Below are positions 9,701 to 19,910 of a stretch of 64,000 bases of DNA, piece after piece. Location of the stretch: the NCBI RefSeq assembly GCF_001427875.1, contig NZ_LMHK01000001.1, positions 622,871 to 686,870 on the forward strand, in the 5' to 3' direction. Position 1 is the first letter of the stretch. Each line of letters starts with the position of its first letter. Source of the stretch: Devosia sp. Root685. GTDB lineage: Bacteria > Pseudomonadota > Alphaproteobacteria > Rhizobiales > Devosiaceae. A model generated the notes under the pieces. It was not told where the DNA came from, did not search any database, and saw only the letters and a program-made list of their open reading frames with translations. A program made the translations under genes and the position numbers.

Positions 9701-10720
9701 TTAGGCCTTGATCGTGATGTCAGTCCACAGCTCCGAGGCATCGGGCTCCGGATCATTGGTGGCAAAATCCGCCGCTTCCGTGACCACGGCACGAATGTCG
9801 GTCTCGATCTTCTTGAGATCGTCTTCCGTGATGACACCGGCCTCAAGCAGACGCGCCCGGACCTGTTCGATCGGATCGCGTTCCTGGCGGTATTTGGTCA
9901 CTTCATCCTTGGAGCGATATTTCGCCGGGTCGGACATGGAGTGGCCGCGATAGCGGTAGGTCAGCATTTCGAGGATGTAAGGGCCATTGCCCGAACGCGC
10001 ATGTTCGATGGCGCGCTTGGCGGCGTCATAGACCATGCGAACGTCCATACCATCGACCTGCTCGCCCGGAATGTCGAACGACGCGCCGCGCATGGAGAAG
10101 TCGGTGGTTGCCGCGGCGCGCTCGATCGAGGTGCCCATGGCGTATTTGTTGTTTTCGATCACGAAGACAACAGGCAGCTTCCAGAGCTTGGCCATGTTGA
10201 AGCTTTCGTAGACCTGGCCCTGGTTGGCCGCGCCGTCACCAAAGTAGGCAAGGCTCACCGAACCATCGCCCTTGTACTTCGAAGCGAAGGCAAGACCCGT
10301 CCCGAGCGACACCTGCGCGCCAACGATGCCGTTGCCGCCATAGAAGCGGTGCTCGTTGGAGAACATGTGCATCGAGCCGCCCTTGCCTTTCGACAGGCCG
10401 CCCTGGCGTCCGGTCAATTCTGCCATCACACCCTTGGGGTCGAGGCCCATGACCAGCATATGGCCGTGGTCGCGATAACCGGTGATCTGGGCGTCCTTGC
10501 CCTTTTCCGAGGCCATGGTGATGCCGGTGACGACAGCTTCCTGGCCGATATAGAGGTGGCAGAAGCCGCCGATCAGGCCCATGCCATACATCTGGCCGGC
10601 CTTTTCCTCAAAACGCCGGATCAGCAGCATTTCGCGGAAGGCGTCGAGGTCCTGTTCACTGGTGAACTGAGGGGCATTGGGCTGCGTCTTGGCCGAAGTG
10701 GCCGTCGCCTTGCGCGCCAT
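9701..10720 (-). CDS. pdhA: Pyruvate dehydrogenase E1 alpha subunit
   Basis: E1 decarboxylates pyruvate with thiamine diphosphate. The 339-residue protein has the thiamine-diphosphate motif GDGAANQGQVYESFNMA running to IENNKYAMG, and the loop YRYRGHSMSDP that is equivalent to the regulated phosphorylation loop of mitochondrial E1-alpha. It is the first gene of the pdh block, 116 bases after ftsB, so the promoter probably lies in 10721-10836. E1-beta is split off as pdhB, which classes the complex with the heterotetrameric type. Confidence 0.97.
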   Translation of the reverse strand: MARKATATSAKTQPNAPQFTSEQDLDAFREMLLIRRFEEKAGQMYGMGLIGGFCHLYIGQEAVVTGITMASEKGKDAQITGYRDHGHMLVMGLDPKGVMAELTGRQGGLSKGKGGSMHMFSNEHRFYGGNGIVGAQVSLGTGLAFASKYKGDGSVSLAYFGDGAANQGQVYESFNMAKLWKLPVVFVIENNKYAMGTSIERAAATTDFSMRGASFDIPGEQVDGMDVRMVYDAAKRAIEHARSGNGPYILEMLTYRYRGHSMSDPAKYRSKDEVTKYRQERDPIEQVRARLLEAGVITEDDLKKIETDIRAVVTEAADFATNDPEPDASELWTDITIKA

Positions 10721-10836
10721 GGGTGGGGCTCCCGTATAGAATGGAATTTGCCGCTTGGCCCGATCAGGCCACTTCTCGCACTATAGCGCAAGCGAATGAC
10801 AGATAAAATTGCCCGGAAAGGGTAACGGCATGTGGG

Positions 10837-11235
10837 TTAGAGCGTTGAATCTGCTTGTATAATCTTGATTAACTGATCATCGATTAATTCTTGGAATTTA
10901 CCAGAAATAGGTTTACCCGTCGCCGGATCGACCATGATCAGGATGTCATCCGCATTGGCCATATTGAGCAGCGCCCTTGCCCGCTCCGTCACGATATCAG
11001 GATCGAGATGGCGCGGATTCATCAGCGAATTGCGGTGGCGGAAGCTGTCGATCTCAGCCTGCAGGGCCGAAGAACGATCCTTGAGCACCTGAATATCGGC
11101 GTGAATTTCGTCGCGGCCTTCGATGCCGAATTGGCCGCTGATAGCCGAATAGCCGAGATAGCCCTGAAAAGCCAGGAGCGCCACGGCTAGGGCCAAAGGA
11201 CGCCAGAATGGTGGGCGTTTAAGTCTGGTGGGCAT
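10837..11235 (-). CDS. ftsB: Septum formation initiator FtsB-like protein
   Basis: The 132-residue protein has an N-terminal membrane anchor (about residues 12-30, LALAVALLAFQGYLGYSA), a short coiled coil with a leucine/isoleucine heptad pattern (DIQVLKDRSSALQAEI), and the conserved block following LDPDIVTERARALLNMA. FtsB bridges FtsL and FtsQ in the division complex at the inner membrane. In many alphaproteobacteria it precedes pdhA, as here. The usual upstream neighbour eno is not next to it in this window; a PRPP synthetase gene is. Confidence 0.9.
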   Translation of the reverse strand: MPTRLKRPPFWRPLALAVALLAFQGYLGYSAISGQFGIEGRDEIHADIQVLKDRSSALQAEIDSFRHRNSLMNPRHLDPDIVTERARALLNMANADDILIMVDPATGKPISGKFQELIDDQLIKIIQADSTL

Positions 11236-11293
11236 GTACGGACCGGTCTAGGGGTCTTCACTATGCCGCACGAGGAATTAATACGCGGTTTAG

Positions 11294-12265
11294 CTATTCC
11301 GCCGCGACCCGCGCCGGCAGGCTGCCTTCCTCGAACAGCGCGCTGACCGATTCCCCATTGTTGATGCGCCGCATGGCCTCAGCCAGGGCCGGCGCCACCG
11401 ACAAAACGGTCAGTTTGCCATGGGACTGCCGCGCCGCATTGGGCAGCGTATTGGTGCAGACAATCTCGATCACATCGGGCTCGGCTGCCAGTCGCGCAAC
11501 CGCATCGCCGCCGAAAATCCCATGCGTGCAAGCGACCCGCGCCGAGCGCGCTCCGTTGGCGCGCAGGTGTTTCAGCAATTCGAGGATCGAGCCGCCGCTG
11601 GCGATTTCATCATCGAGGATGATGACATCCTTGCCCCGCACCTCGCCGATAATCGCCGAGATGTGCACCTGGGTATCGTTGATCCGCTCCTTGGCGCCCG
11701 CCGCCACCGGCGTGCCGAGGCCACGCGCAAAGGCAGCGGCCGTCTTGGCATTACCAAGGTCGGGAGAGACGACAACCGTGTTGCTCAGATCAAAGCGCCG
11801 GAAATGCGCGGCCATTTCGTGCAGCGCATGGAGGTGGTCCACCGGCACACTAAAGAACCCATGCACCTGCGGGGAATGCAGCGTCATGGTCAGAACGCGA
11901 TCGGCGCCTGCGGTCTTGAGCAGATCGGCAACCAAACGGCCACCGATCGAAATGCGCGGCGCATCCTTCTTGTCGGAGCGCGCGTAGGAATAGTGCGGAA
12001 TGACCGCCGTGATCCGCGCCGCCGAAGCGCCGCGCGCCGCGTCGAGCATCAGCAGCAGTTCCATCAGGTGCTCCTGAACCGGCGCGCTCAGCGTCTGGAC
12101 CAGAAATACATCCTGTTCGCGGCAATTGGCCTGCAATTGCACTTCGATACAGTCGTTGGAAAAGCGCTTCACCTGCGTCGGCAGCAGCGGCACGCAGAGA
12201 TCAGCGCATATCTCCCTCGCCAGTTCGGGGTGCGCGCTACCACTGAACACAGCAATCTGGTTCAT
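11294..12265 (-). CDS. Divergent ribose-phosphate pyrophosphokinase
   Basis: The 323-residue protein has the two-domain PRPP synthetase fold. Recognisable blocks are PHYSYARSDKKDAPRISIGG, LTMTLHSPQVHGFF, VVVSPDLGNAKTA, a catalytic loop with KERIND, and the PRPP loop DDEIASGGSILE. Class I enzymes have ARQDRK, DLHA and DDMIDTGGT at these places. So the His of DLHA and the loop Lys and Arg are kept, while the Asp before it is Thr and the PRPP loop is altered. It is probably a paralogue rather than the main prs gene. It may make PRPP for a special purpose, or act as a regulatory subunit. Confidence 0.85.
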   Translation of the reverse strand: MNQIAVFSGSAHPELAREICADLCVPLLPTQVKRFSNDCIEVQLQANCREQDVFLVQTLSAPVQEHLMELLLMLDAARGASAARITAVIPHYSYARSDKKDAPRISIGGRLVADLLKTAGADRVLTMTLHSPQVHGFFSVPVDHLHALHEMAAHFRRFDLSNTVVVSPDLGNAKTAAAFARGLGTPVAAGAKERINDTQVHISAIIGEVRGKDVIILDDEIASGGSILELLKHLRANGARSARVACTHGIFGGDAVARLAAEPDVIEIVCTNTLPNAARQSHGKLTVLSVAPALAEAMRRINNGESVSALFEEGSLPARVAAE

Positions 12266-12322
12266 GCGACGTCCTCGGCCTTTGGCGAGCAGGATTATGC
12301 GGCGGTCTTAAACTACGCAGCC

Positions 12323-12616
12323 TCAGAGCGCAACGTAGTCGATCTCCTGGAACTTTGCGACTTCGGGCACCCAGCGATCCCGCACGAAGGCGACGTGATC
12401 GGGGTGCACGTTGTAGCCGTCATAGGCGGCCTGGTCCGCGAACTCCATCGAGAAGCCATAGGCATAGTCAGCCTTGGGGCTGACCTGCTTCAGGCGCTCG
12501 AATTTTTTGACGCCGGGAATGGCTTCCAGCACCAGGGCGTCGCGGAGAAACGCCGCCTCGGCCTCCGAGCCCGCCGCATGCTTTAGGCTAAAGACAACGG
12601 TGTGACGGATCATCAC
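12323..12616 (-). CDS. Dabb-domain (stress-responsive alpha/beta barrel) protein
   Basis: This 97-residue protein matches the Dabb family: it begins [12 protein letters not shown], has a helix rich in Ala/Glu, and ends with a HPDHVAFVRDRWVPE block whose histidines are conserved. Members form dimeric ferredoxin-like barrels; some are cyclases or decarboxylases in plant and fungal pathways, most bacterial ones have no assigned role. Its start overlaps the stop of the malic enzyme gene by 4 bases, so it is probably translated together with it. Confidence 0.85.
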   Translation of the reverse strand: MMIRHTVVFSLKHAAGSEAEAAFLRDALVLEAIPGVKKFERLKQVSPKADYAYGFSMEFADQAAYDGYNVHPDHVAFVRDRWVPEVAKFQEIDYVAL

Positions 12617-14940
12617 TCGGCTCCAACGGCTTCATTGGCAGCGATCGCTGCCATGTTGACGATGCCGCGGCTGGTCACCGACGGAGCAAGAATATGCGCC
12701 GGCGCGCGCGTACCCATCAGGATCGGACCGACCGCCAGAGCGTTGTTCATTTCCTTGAGCAATGTCATCGAGAGGTTCGCCGCATCGAGATCGGGGAAGA
12801 TCAGGAGGTTGGCTTCGCCCTTCAGCACCGTTTCCGGCACATAGCGTTCGCGCAGTTCCTGGTTGAGCGCCAGGTCGCCCTGCATTTCGCCCTCGACGAT
12901 CAGGTCCGGAGCCGCGGCCTTGAGCTTTTCATAGACCTCGCGCATCTTGAACGCGCTGTCGCCATCGCGCGAACCGAAGTTCGAATAGCTCAAGAGCGCC
13001 ATACGCGCCTCGATGTTGAAGCGCTTGAGATGCTCCCGCGCCTGCAGCGAAATGCTGACCAGTTCATCGGCCGACGGGTTCTGGTTCACATAGGTATCGG
13101 CAAGGAAAAACGCCCCGCGCGGCATGATCAGCATGGAGAGCGCTGAAACATCGCTGACGCCGTCCTGCAGCCCGATGATCGAGCGGATATCACGGACGTG
13201 CTTGATGTAGCGACCCTGCAAACCACAGATCAGCGCGTCGGCTTCGCCACGCTTCACCGCCAGCGCGCCGATCACCGTGGTATTGGTGCGCACGATGGTG
13301 CGGGCGGTGTCCGGCGTGACGCCATTGCGGCCCACCAGCGAATGGAAGTGGCTCACATAGTCGCGATAGCGCGGATCGTCTTCGGGATTGATCACCTCGA
13401 AATCGCGGCCAGGCTGGATACCCAAACCGAAGCGCTCGATGCGCGCCTCGATCACGGCCGGACGGCCGATCAGGATCGGGCGGGCAATCCGCTCTTCCAG
13501 CAGCACCTGTGTCGCGCGCAGCACCCGCTCGTCTTCGCCATCGGCAAAGGCGATGCGCTTGTTCTGGCCCTGTGCCCGATCGATGATCGGTTTCATCACG
13601 AGGCCCGAGCGGAACACGAAGCGGTTGAGCTGGTCCTGATAGGCATCCCAATCGGCGATCGGGCGCTTGGCGACACCCGATTCCATCGCCGCCCGCGCCA
13701 CGGCCGGCGCAATCCGCAGGATCAGGCGCTGGTCGAAGGGGTTAGGAATGATGTGGTCCGGTCCGAACACGGCCGGCGCGCCCGAGGGCGAGACTTCAAG
13801 ACCCGGCTCATGCGCCAGCTTGGCAATGGCGCGAACCGCCGCCAGCTTCATTTCTTCATTGATCGTCGTCGCATGCACATCGAGCGCGCCACGGAAAATG
13901 AAGGGGAAGCAGAGGACGTTGTTGACCTGGTTGGGATAGTCCGAACGCCCGGTGCAGACCATGGCATCGGGCCGTGTCGCCTTGGCCAGCTCGGGCATGA
14001 TTTCGGGGTTGGGATTGGCCAGCGCCAGGATCAGCGGCTTCGGCGCCATCTTTGCCAGCATTTCCGGCTTCAGCGCGCCGGCGGCCGAGAGGCCCAGGAA
14101 CACGTCGGCGCCCTCGATCACTTCGGCCAGCGTCGTTGCATCGCTCTGGCGGCGGAACTGGCCGCGCCACTTGTCATTGACGTCGTTGCGCTTGTGCGTA
14201 ACGAGGCCGTCTTTGTCGGCAACCCAGATATTTTCGTGCTTGGCGCCGAGCGCCACCAACACGTTGAGGCAGGCAATAGCCGCGGCCCCTGCCCCCGAGG
14301 TGCAGATCTTTACGTCTTCGATCTTCTTGCCGGTTAGTTCGAGCCCATTGAGCACGGCCGCACCGACGATGATCGCCGTGCCGTGCTGGTCGTCATGGAA
14401 AACCGGGATCGGCATGCGCTCGCGCAGTGTCTCTTCGATCTCGAAGCAATCCGGTGCGCGAATATCTTCGAGATTGATGCCGCCAAATGTCGGCCACAGC
14501 GGCGCCACGGCGTCGATGAATTTTTTCGGGTCGATCTCATCGATTTCGAGGTCGAACACGTCGATACCGGCGAACTTCTTGAAGAGGACAGCCTTGCCCT
14601 CCATCACAGGCTTGGAGGCCAGCGCGCCGATATTGCCAAGGCCCAGCACGGCCGTGCCGTTAGAGATCACCGCCACAAGATTTTGCCGCGACGTATAGCG
14701 CGCAACGGTCTCGGGATTCGCTGCGATTTCCTCGCAGGGGGCCGCCACGCCGGGCGAATAGGCGAGCGCGAGGTCGCGCTGATTGCCGAGCGGCTTCAGC
14801 GGTTGGATTTCAAGCTTGCCGGGTTTCGGAAATTCATGGAAGTGCAAAGCAGCATCGCGCAGAACCTTGCGTTGCTCATTTGGATCAGTCGACACACTTT
14901 CCTCCGGCGAGAGCTTATACCGGGCCGTACGTGCCACCAA
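12613..14940 (-). CDS. maeB: NADP-dependent malic enzyme with C-terminal phosphotransacetylase-like domain
   Basis: The enzyme converts malate to pyruvate and CO2, feeding the pyruvate dehydrogenase pool. The 775-residue protein has the malic enzyme half first (about 1-435: [19 protein letters not shown], and the nucleotide-binding [11 protein letters not shown]) and a phosphotransacetylase-like half after about 440 ([14 protein letters not shown] onward). That C-terminal half does not catalyse acetyl transfer in studied homologues but binds acetyl-CoA as a regulator. Length and layout match the large MaeB type. There is an 81-base gap to the EAL gene on its 5' side. Confidence 0.96.
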   Translation of the reverse strand: MVARTARYKLSPEESVSTDPNEQRKVLRDAALHFHEFPKPGKLEIQPLKPLGNQRDLALAYSPGVAAPCEEIAANPETVARYTSRQNLVAVISNGTAVLGLGNIGALASKPVMEGKAVLFKKFAGIDVFDLEIDEIDPKKFIDAVAPLWPTFGGINLEDIRAPDCFEIEETLRERMPIPVFHDDQHGTAIIVGAAVLNGLELTGKKIEDVKICTSGAGAAAIACLNVLVALGAKHENIWVADKDGLVTHKRNDVNDKWRGQFRRQSDATTLAEVIEGADVFLGLSAAGALKPEMLAKMAPKPLILALANPNPEIMPELAKATRPDAMVCTGRSDYPNQVNNVLCFPFIFRGALDVHATTINEEMKLAAVRAIAKLAHEPGLEVSPSGAPAVFGPDHIIPNPFDQRLILRIAPAVARAAMESGVAKRPIADWDAYQDQLNRFVFRSGLVMKPIIDRAQGQNKRIAFADGEDERVLRATQVLLEERIARPILIGRPAVIEARIERFGLGIQPGRDFEVINPEDDPRYRDYVSHFHSLVGRNGVTPDTARTIVRTNTTVIGALAVKRGEADALICGLQGRYIKHVRDIRSIIGLQDGVSDVSALSMLIMPRGAFFLADTYVNQNPSADELVSISLQAREHLKRFNIEARMALLSYSNFGSRDGDSAFKMREVYEKLKAAAPDLIVEGEMQGDLALNQELRERYVPETVLKGEANLLIFPDLDAANLSMTLLKEMNNALAVGPILMGTRAPAHILAPSVTSRGIVNMAAIAANEAVGAE

Positions 14941-15021
14941 TCAGCGCCGAAGGAAAGAGGCGCAGGCTCTTGTGGGGCCAAGAAATGCCGCCTCCCCGCC
15001 CCCAAATTGCCCGACTCGCGA

Positions 15022-16632
15022 TCAAGCTGCGTCGGTAACGATTTCCGAGGGATCGTTAAGGTCCGAATAGCTCGCCGGGGTCGAAGCCAGCGCCAGCGCC
15101 AGTTCCTTGAACGCCCCGACTTTGAGGGCCGGCGCGAAGATGTAGCCCTGCGCCTGAATGACCCCGCGCGAGCGCAGATAGATCGCCTGCGCTTCGGTTT
15201 CGACACCCTCGGCCACGATCTCGCAATCGAGATCCTTGGACATGGCGATCAGCCCATCGAGCACCGGCACCTGCGTCGTGCCCGGCTTGATCATGTCGAC
15301 GAAGATGCGATCGATCTTGATCACATCAACGCCGAGCGTCGCGATATAGGCAAGGTTCGAATGGCCCGTGCCGGCATCGTCCATAGCGATGCGCGAACCG
15401 AGCGCATGGAGGCCGGAGATAACGCTGTTCACGGCCAGCGAGTTTTCGAGCGGGCGGCGCTCGGTGATTTCAAAGACCAACTGGTCGTAGGAGATTGGCG
15501 AATTGCCGAAGATCGCCTGCACGTCATCGACGATGCCGACATCGCGGAAGTGGCCCTCGAAGAGATTGATGGAAATCTTCAGGCCCGGAATCTTCTGCGA
15601 GAGATCGCTGAGGTCGTAACGCACCTGCTGCATCAGCGAGAGCGTCATCGGAATAGCCATGCCCGATGCTTCGGCATAGTCGATGAAGACACCCGGCGGC
15701 ACCACTTCGCCACTCGGCTTTTCCCAGCGGCACAGCACTTCACACCCCATGAGCCCGCCCGTGCGCAGGTTGATGACCGGCTGGTAATAGGGCTTGATTT
15801 CGTTACGGCCGATAGCGCGTTCGAGATCGAACGAGGGTGTCCGCGAGCGACGGGCATAGCGCAGCGTCAGCAGCAGCAGGCCTCCACTGACGAGGCAACC
15901 GAGAACGGTGAAGAGCACGTCGAGATCGGCATAGCCTGCCCGCGCTTCGGCGAAAGGCAGCAGATAGCGAATCTTGATCGGCAGTTCGCCGGCAAAGCTC
16001 TGCACCGCCAGATAATCCCCGCGCGCCGCCTGACGGTCGAAATCGACAGAAGCGCCCAGCGAAAGAACCGGCAGGCCGCTCGTCAGAGCAATATCCAGCA
16101 TGGCGCCGTCAGGCAGGTTGTCAGTCAGCGATTCTTGCGTCGTGGCCATCAGCGGCGTAAAAGCCGAAACGCGGCGCACCCCGCCGAGGGTCTGCGTGAC
16201 CTTGAGGGCCGGCATCACCATTTCGGCAAATTTGACGACGGTGATCGTCTCGGTGAGCCCCGGCACCGGCAGAGATTCCGAGAGCGGCGAATAGGCGACG
16301 TTGCGACCATAGGCGTCGCAATATTGTACCCCATCCATGTTCTCGACGAGGATCTGCTTCACGTTGAAACTGTTGTCGATTGCCGTCTGGGCAAAGCCGC
16401 TAAATGTCGGCGTGCAGAAAGACGGACTATCGGAAATCACCTGCCGCAGGGCCGTTACGGCATTGGCGGCGTTATAATTGATCTCGGAGCTGAGCGCATC
16501 GATCCGCGCCTGCAGCGCCGCGACTTCCTTGTTCCGGACATAGGCGTCGAGCAGATAGTCGACCGAGACTATGGGGACAAAGGCCAGTAAGGCGCCCAGC
16601 AACATAAGAACGTGCGAGAACTTCGCCTTCAC
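15022..16632 (-). CDS. EAL-domain cyclic-di-GMP phosphodiesterase with periplasmic CSS-like sensor domain
   Basis: The 536-residue membrane protein has an N-terminal transmembrane helix (about 8-25), a periplasmic domain to about 240, a second helix (about 243-262), and an EAL domain. The periplasmic part resembles the CSS-motif domain of redox-sensing phosphodiesterases: Cys occurs in SFCTPTFSGFAQ and again in VQYCDAYG, but the CSS triplet itself reads CDA. The catalytic domain keeps EVLCRW (the EAL motif as EVL), MDDAGTGHSNL, VIKIDRIFVD and AEGVETEAQA, so hydrolysis of cyclic-di-GMP is expected. It appears to be a single-gene unit. Confidence 0.92.
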   Translation of the reverse strand: MKAKFSHVLMLLGALLAFVPIVSVDYLLDAYVRNKEVAALQARIDALSSEINYNAANAVTALRQVISDSPSFCTPTFSGFAQTAIDNSFNVKQILVENMDGVQYCDAYGRNVAYSPLSESLPVPGLTETITVVKFAEMVMPALKVTQTLGGVRRVSAFTPLMATTQESLTDNLPDGAMLDIALTSGLPVLSLGASVDFDRQAARGDYLAVQSFAGELPIKIRYLLPFAEARAGYADLDVLFTVLGCLVSGGLLLLTLRYARRSRTPSFDLERAIGRNEIKPYYQPVINLRTGGLMGCEVLCRWEKPSGEVVPPGVFIDYAEASGMAIPMTLSLMQQVRYDLSDLSQKIPGLKISINLFEGHFRDVGIVDDVQAIFGNSPISYDQLVFEITERRPLENSLAVNSVISGLHALGSRIAMDDAGTGHSNLAYIATLGVDVIKIDRIFVDMIKPGTTQVPVLDGLIAMSKDLDCEIVAEGVETEAQAIYLRSRGVIQAQGYIFAPALKVGAFKELALALASTPASYSDLNDPSEIVTDAA

Positions 16633-16723
16633 CGGCCATATCCACTTCTGTCAGCTCTATCCCATTGTTAACGTTGCGATCTTAAAGACCCGTTAACCAG
16701 GATTTTAGCCGCCGGTGGAAACG

Positions 16724-16752
16724 AAAAAGGCAGGCCTTGCAGCCTGCCTTTT
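16724..16752. terminator. Bidirectional intrinsic terminator downstream of aspS
   Basis: A hairpin of GGCAGGC (16729-16735) and GCCTGCC (16742-16748) has a run of five A on its left and four T on its right. It can therefore end aspS transcription on the minus strand with a T5 tract. Its position, 23 bases past the aspS stop, fits that role. The EAL gene on the other side is also read on the minus strand. Confidence 0.8.
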
Positions 16753-16774
16753 AAAGAAAATTCTCGCTGACAAA

Positions 16775-18565
16775 TCAGCTCTGGACGTTGAGGCGGATGC
16801 TCAGTTCGCGCATCTGCTTAGCCGAAGCCGGGCTCGGCGCGCCCATCAGCAGGTCTTCGGCCTGCTGATTCATCGGGAATGCCGTGATTTCACGCAGGTT
16901 CGCAACACCGCAGAGCAGCATCACGATACGGTCGATACCGAAAGCCGCGCCACCATGCGGCGGCGCGCCATACTGGAAGGCGCGGTAAAGGCCGCCGAAC
17001 TGCTCTTCGACTTCCTCGCGCGACTTGCCGGTCAGTTCGAACGCCTTGACCATGGTCTCGGGCTCCTGGTTACGAATCGACCCGGAGGCGATTTCAAAAC
17101 CATTGCAAACCGCGTCATACTGATAGGCCTTGAGCGAGAGCGGCTCGGCCGAGTTCAGCCCTTCGAGGCCCCCCTGCGGCATCGAGAACGGGTTGTGCGC
17201 GAAGTCGATGCGCTTTTCTTCCTCGCTCCATTCGTAGAACGGGAAATCGACGATCCAGCACAGCGCGAACTGCTCGGTGTCGACCACGCCGAGATCGGTA
17301 CCGACCTTCGTGCGGGCTTCGCCGGCGAACTTGTAGAATTTTTCAGGGCGACCAGCGACGAAGAACACGGCATCGCCGTCCTCAAGGCCGAACTGGGCCC
17401 TGATCGCCGCGGTGCGCTCTTCGCCAATGTTTTTGGCGATCGGGCCGGATCCAGCGCCGTCCTTAAAGAAGATATAGCCAAGGCCCGGCTGACCTTCACC
17501 CTGTGCCCAGGCGTTCATGCGATCGCAGAAGGCGCGGCCGATCGGCTCGGCGCCCGCCTTGTTCTTGGCCGGAACCGCCCAGACTTCCACCTTGGAGTCG
17601 GCTTCGATCTGGTTGGCGAAAACCTTAAAGCCCGAACCGGCAAAATGCTGGGTCACAGCCTCTATTTCGATCGGGTTACGCAGATCGGGCTTGTCCGAGC
17701 CGTATTTGCGGATCGCCGTGTCATAGGGAATGCGCGGCCAGCTTTTGGTCACGCGCTTGCCGTCGGCGAATTTCTCGAACACGTTGGTGATCACCGGCTC
17801 GACGGTGTTCCACACGTCTTCCTGCGTCACAAAGCTCATTTCGAGATCGAGCTGATAGAATTCGCCCGGCAGACGGTCGGCGCGCGGATCTTCATCGCGG
17901 AAGCACGGCGCAACCTGGAAATAGCGGTCGAACCCGGCAACCATCAGCAGCTGCTTATACTGCTGCGGCGCCTGCGGCAGCGCAAAGAATTTGCCGGGGT
18001 GAATGCGGCTCGGCACGAGGAAGTCGCGCGCGCCTTCCGGCGAGGAAGCCGTCAGGATCGGGGTCGAAAACTCGGTAAAGCCAGCCTCACCCATGCCGTT
18101 GCGCATGGCCGAGATGACCTTGGTGCGCTTGAGAATGTTGGCGTGCAGCTTTTCGCGGCGCAGATCGAGGAAGCGGTAACGCAGGCGAATATCTTCGGGA
18201 TATTCGGCGTCGCCAAAGACCGGCAGCGGCAGTTCCTTGGCCACCGACAGAACTTCGATTTCGCGGATGAATATCTCGATGGCGCCGGTCGCGATGTTGG
18301 TGTTCTGCGCCGCGGCATCGCGCAGCTTCACTTCGCCATCGATGCGCAGCACCCATTCGGAGCGCACTTTTTCAGCGTCGGCGAAAGCGGCGGAATCAGG
18401 GTCGATCACGCACTGCGTAATGCCATAGTTGTCGCGAAGGTCGATGAACAGCAGGCCGCCATGGTCGCGGATGCGATGGACCCAACCGCTCAGGCGCACA
18501 TTCTTGCCGGCATCGTCCGCCGTCAGAGCGCCACAGGTGTGGGTGCGGTAGCGATGTGTCGTCAT
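16775..18565 (-). CDS. aspS: Aspartate--tRNA ligase
   Basis: The 596-residue class II synthetase charges tRNA-Asp and, in alphaproteobacteria, usually also tRNA-Asn because asparagine is made on the tRNA by GatCAB, whose three genes are in this window. It starts with the OB-fold anticodon-binding domain ([21 protein letters not shown] split over the first strands), has motif 2 [11 protein letters not shown] and motif 3 [11 protein letters not shown]. The start at 18565 gives the usual N-terminus ([12 protein letters not shown]); an in-frame ATG 44 codons upstream would add a stretch with no resemblance to the family. A terminator follows the gene. Confidence 0.96.
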   Translation of the reverse strand: MTTHRYRTHTCGALTADDAGKNVRLSGWVHRIRDHGGLLFIDLRDNYGITQCVIDPDSAAFADAEKVRSEWVLRIDGEVKLRDAAAQNTNIATGAIEIFIREIEVLSVAKELPLPVFGDAEYPEDIRLRYRFLDLRREKLHANILKRTKVISAMRNGMGEAGFTEFSTPILTASSPEGARDFLVPSRIHPGKFFALPQAPQQYKQLLMVAGFDRYFQVAPCFRDEDPRADRLPGEFYQLDLEMSFVTQEDVWNTVEPVITNVFEKFADGKRVTKSWPRIPYDTAIRKYGSDKPDLRNPIEIEAVTQHFAGSGFKVFANQIEADSKVEVWAVPAKNKAGAEPIGRAFCDRMNAWAQGEGQPGLGYIFFKDGAGSGPIAKNIGEERTAAIRAQFGLEDGDAVFFVAGRPEKFYKFAGEARTKVGTDLGVVDTEQFALCWIVDFPFYEWSEEEKRIDFAHNPFSMPQGGLEGLNSAEPLSLKAYQYDAVCNGFEIASGSIRNQEPETMVKAFELTGKSREEVEEQFGGLYRAFQYGAPPHGGAAFGIDRIVMLLCGVANLREITAFPMNQQAEDLLMGAPSPASAKQMRELSIRLNVQS

Positions 18566-18737
18566 TTTCAAACTCGAAAAAATGCAAAAAAGGGCCGGAT
18601 TCTTGGGCGGGAAAAGCGCATGGAGCACCCCGAATGTCAAGCGCCGGGCCTTTCCAGCCACGTGGCGGAAATCCGAGGTGGAGCAATCCTTCAGCACCTG
18701 CTAGGAACGATATTGACTATTTTGAGACGGTATTCAT

Positions 18738-19907
18738 ATGGACCTGATTGTTTCCACAGAGGCGCTCTCGGCATTTTGCGAGCGTGCAGCCCAGTTTGAT
18801 TTCGTGACGGTGGACACCGAATTCCTCCGCGAAACCACCTATTGGCCGCGTCTCTGTCTCATTCAGGTAGCGACCGATGACGAAGCCGTCCTCATCGATC
18901 CCCTGGCCGATCACCTCGATCTCAAGCCGTTCTTTGCGCTCCTCGCCAATCCATCGGTCACCAAGGTGTTCCATGCCGCAAGGCAGGACATTGAAATCTT
19001 TGTAAAACTGACTGGTGCCGTGCCGCACAATATCTTCGACACGCAAATCGCCGCCAGCGTTTGCGGCTTTGGCGATAGCGCGTCCTATGACAGCCTCGTG
19101 CGCGCCATCTGCAAGGTCGAACTCGACAAGTCCTCGCGCTTCACCGACTGGTCGGCCCGCCCGCTGTCGGAAAAGCAGCGTCTCTATGCTCTGGCCGATG
19201 TCACCTATCTGCGCGACATCTATCGCGAGTTGCGCAAGCAGGTCGAACAGACTCGCCGTTGGGATTGGGTCGAAGACGAGCTCACAGTCCTCCGCAGCAT
19301 CGAGACCTATGTCGTCCAGCCCGAAGAGGCGTGGGAACGGCTCAAGATGAAGATCAACCGCCCGCGCGATCTCGCCGCCCTCAAGGTGCTTGCAGAATGG
19401 CGCGAGCGCAAAGCGCAGACCACGGATCAGCCGCGCAGCCGTGTCTTCAAGGATGATGCGCTATTCGATCTCGCCGTGCAGCGTCCCGTGACGGCCGATG
19501 CATTCGACAAGCTGCGCGCCGTGCCCCGCGGCTTTGGCCGCAGTTCCGCCGCGGCCGAAATCATCGAACTCCTCAAGGGCGTCGAGGCCCTGCAAAAGGC
19601 GGACCTCCCCGTCCTGCCCGAACGCTATCGCGGCCCCTCACCCAAGGGCGCGGTCGGCGATCTCATTCGCGTGTTGCTGAAGTCCGTCGCCGAACAGCAC
19701 GGCGTCGCCGCGCGTATCCTCGCGACCTCCGATGACATCGACGCCCTCGTGCTCGATGACGAGGCCGACGTCCCTGCCCTCAAGGGCTGGCGCCGCAAGC
19801 TCTTCGGCGAAAAAGCCCTGGCGATCAAGCACGGCCGCATCGGTCTCGCCGCCACCCGCAAAGGCGTCATCGAATTCGCGGTCACTCAGACGGAAGCGGC
19901 TGAGTAA
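18738..19907 (+). CDS. rnd: Ribonuclease D
   Basis: The 389-residue 3'-5' exoribonuclease trims tRNA precursors. The DEDD nuclease domain covers about 1-170: VDTEFLRETTYWPRLCLIQ holds the first Asp and Glu, FHAARQDIEIF the second Asp, and the block around LYALADVTYLRDIY holds the last Tyr/Asp set. An HRDC domain follows from about 205 (LKVLAEWRERKAQ). It runs on the plus strand opposite to aspS, with 172 bases of divergent upstream sequence, and ends 3 bases before the convergent ppx stop. Confidence 0.94.
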   Translation: MDLIVSTEALSAFCERAAQFDFVTVDTEFLRETTYWPRLCLIQVATDDEAVLIDPLADHLDLKPFFALLANPSVTKVFHAARQDIEIFVKLTGAVPHNIFDTQIAASVCGFGDSASYDSLVRAICKVELDKSSRFTDWSARPLSEKQRLYALADVTYLRDIYRELRKQVEQTRRWDWVEDELTVLRSIETYVVQPEEAWERLKMKINRPRDLAALKVLAEWRERKAQTTDQPRSRVFKDDALFDLAVQRPVTADAFDKLRAVPRGFGRSSAAAEIIELLKGVEALQKADLPVLPERYRGPSPKGAVGDLIRVLLKSVAEQHGVAARILATSDDIDALVLDDEADVPALKGWRRKLFGEKALAIKHGRIGLAATRKGVIEFAVTQTEAAE

Positions 19908-19910
19908 TCC

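Noticed and set aside
10845..10890. TTAA pairs at the ftsB end as a CtrA site
   Set aside because: The two TTAA are 11 bases apart, not the 7 required, and they lie inside the coding region of ftsB.
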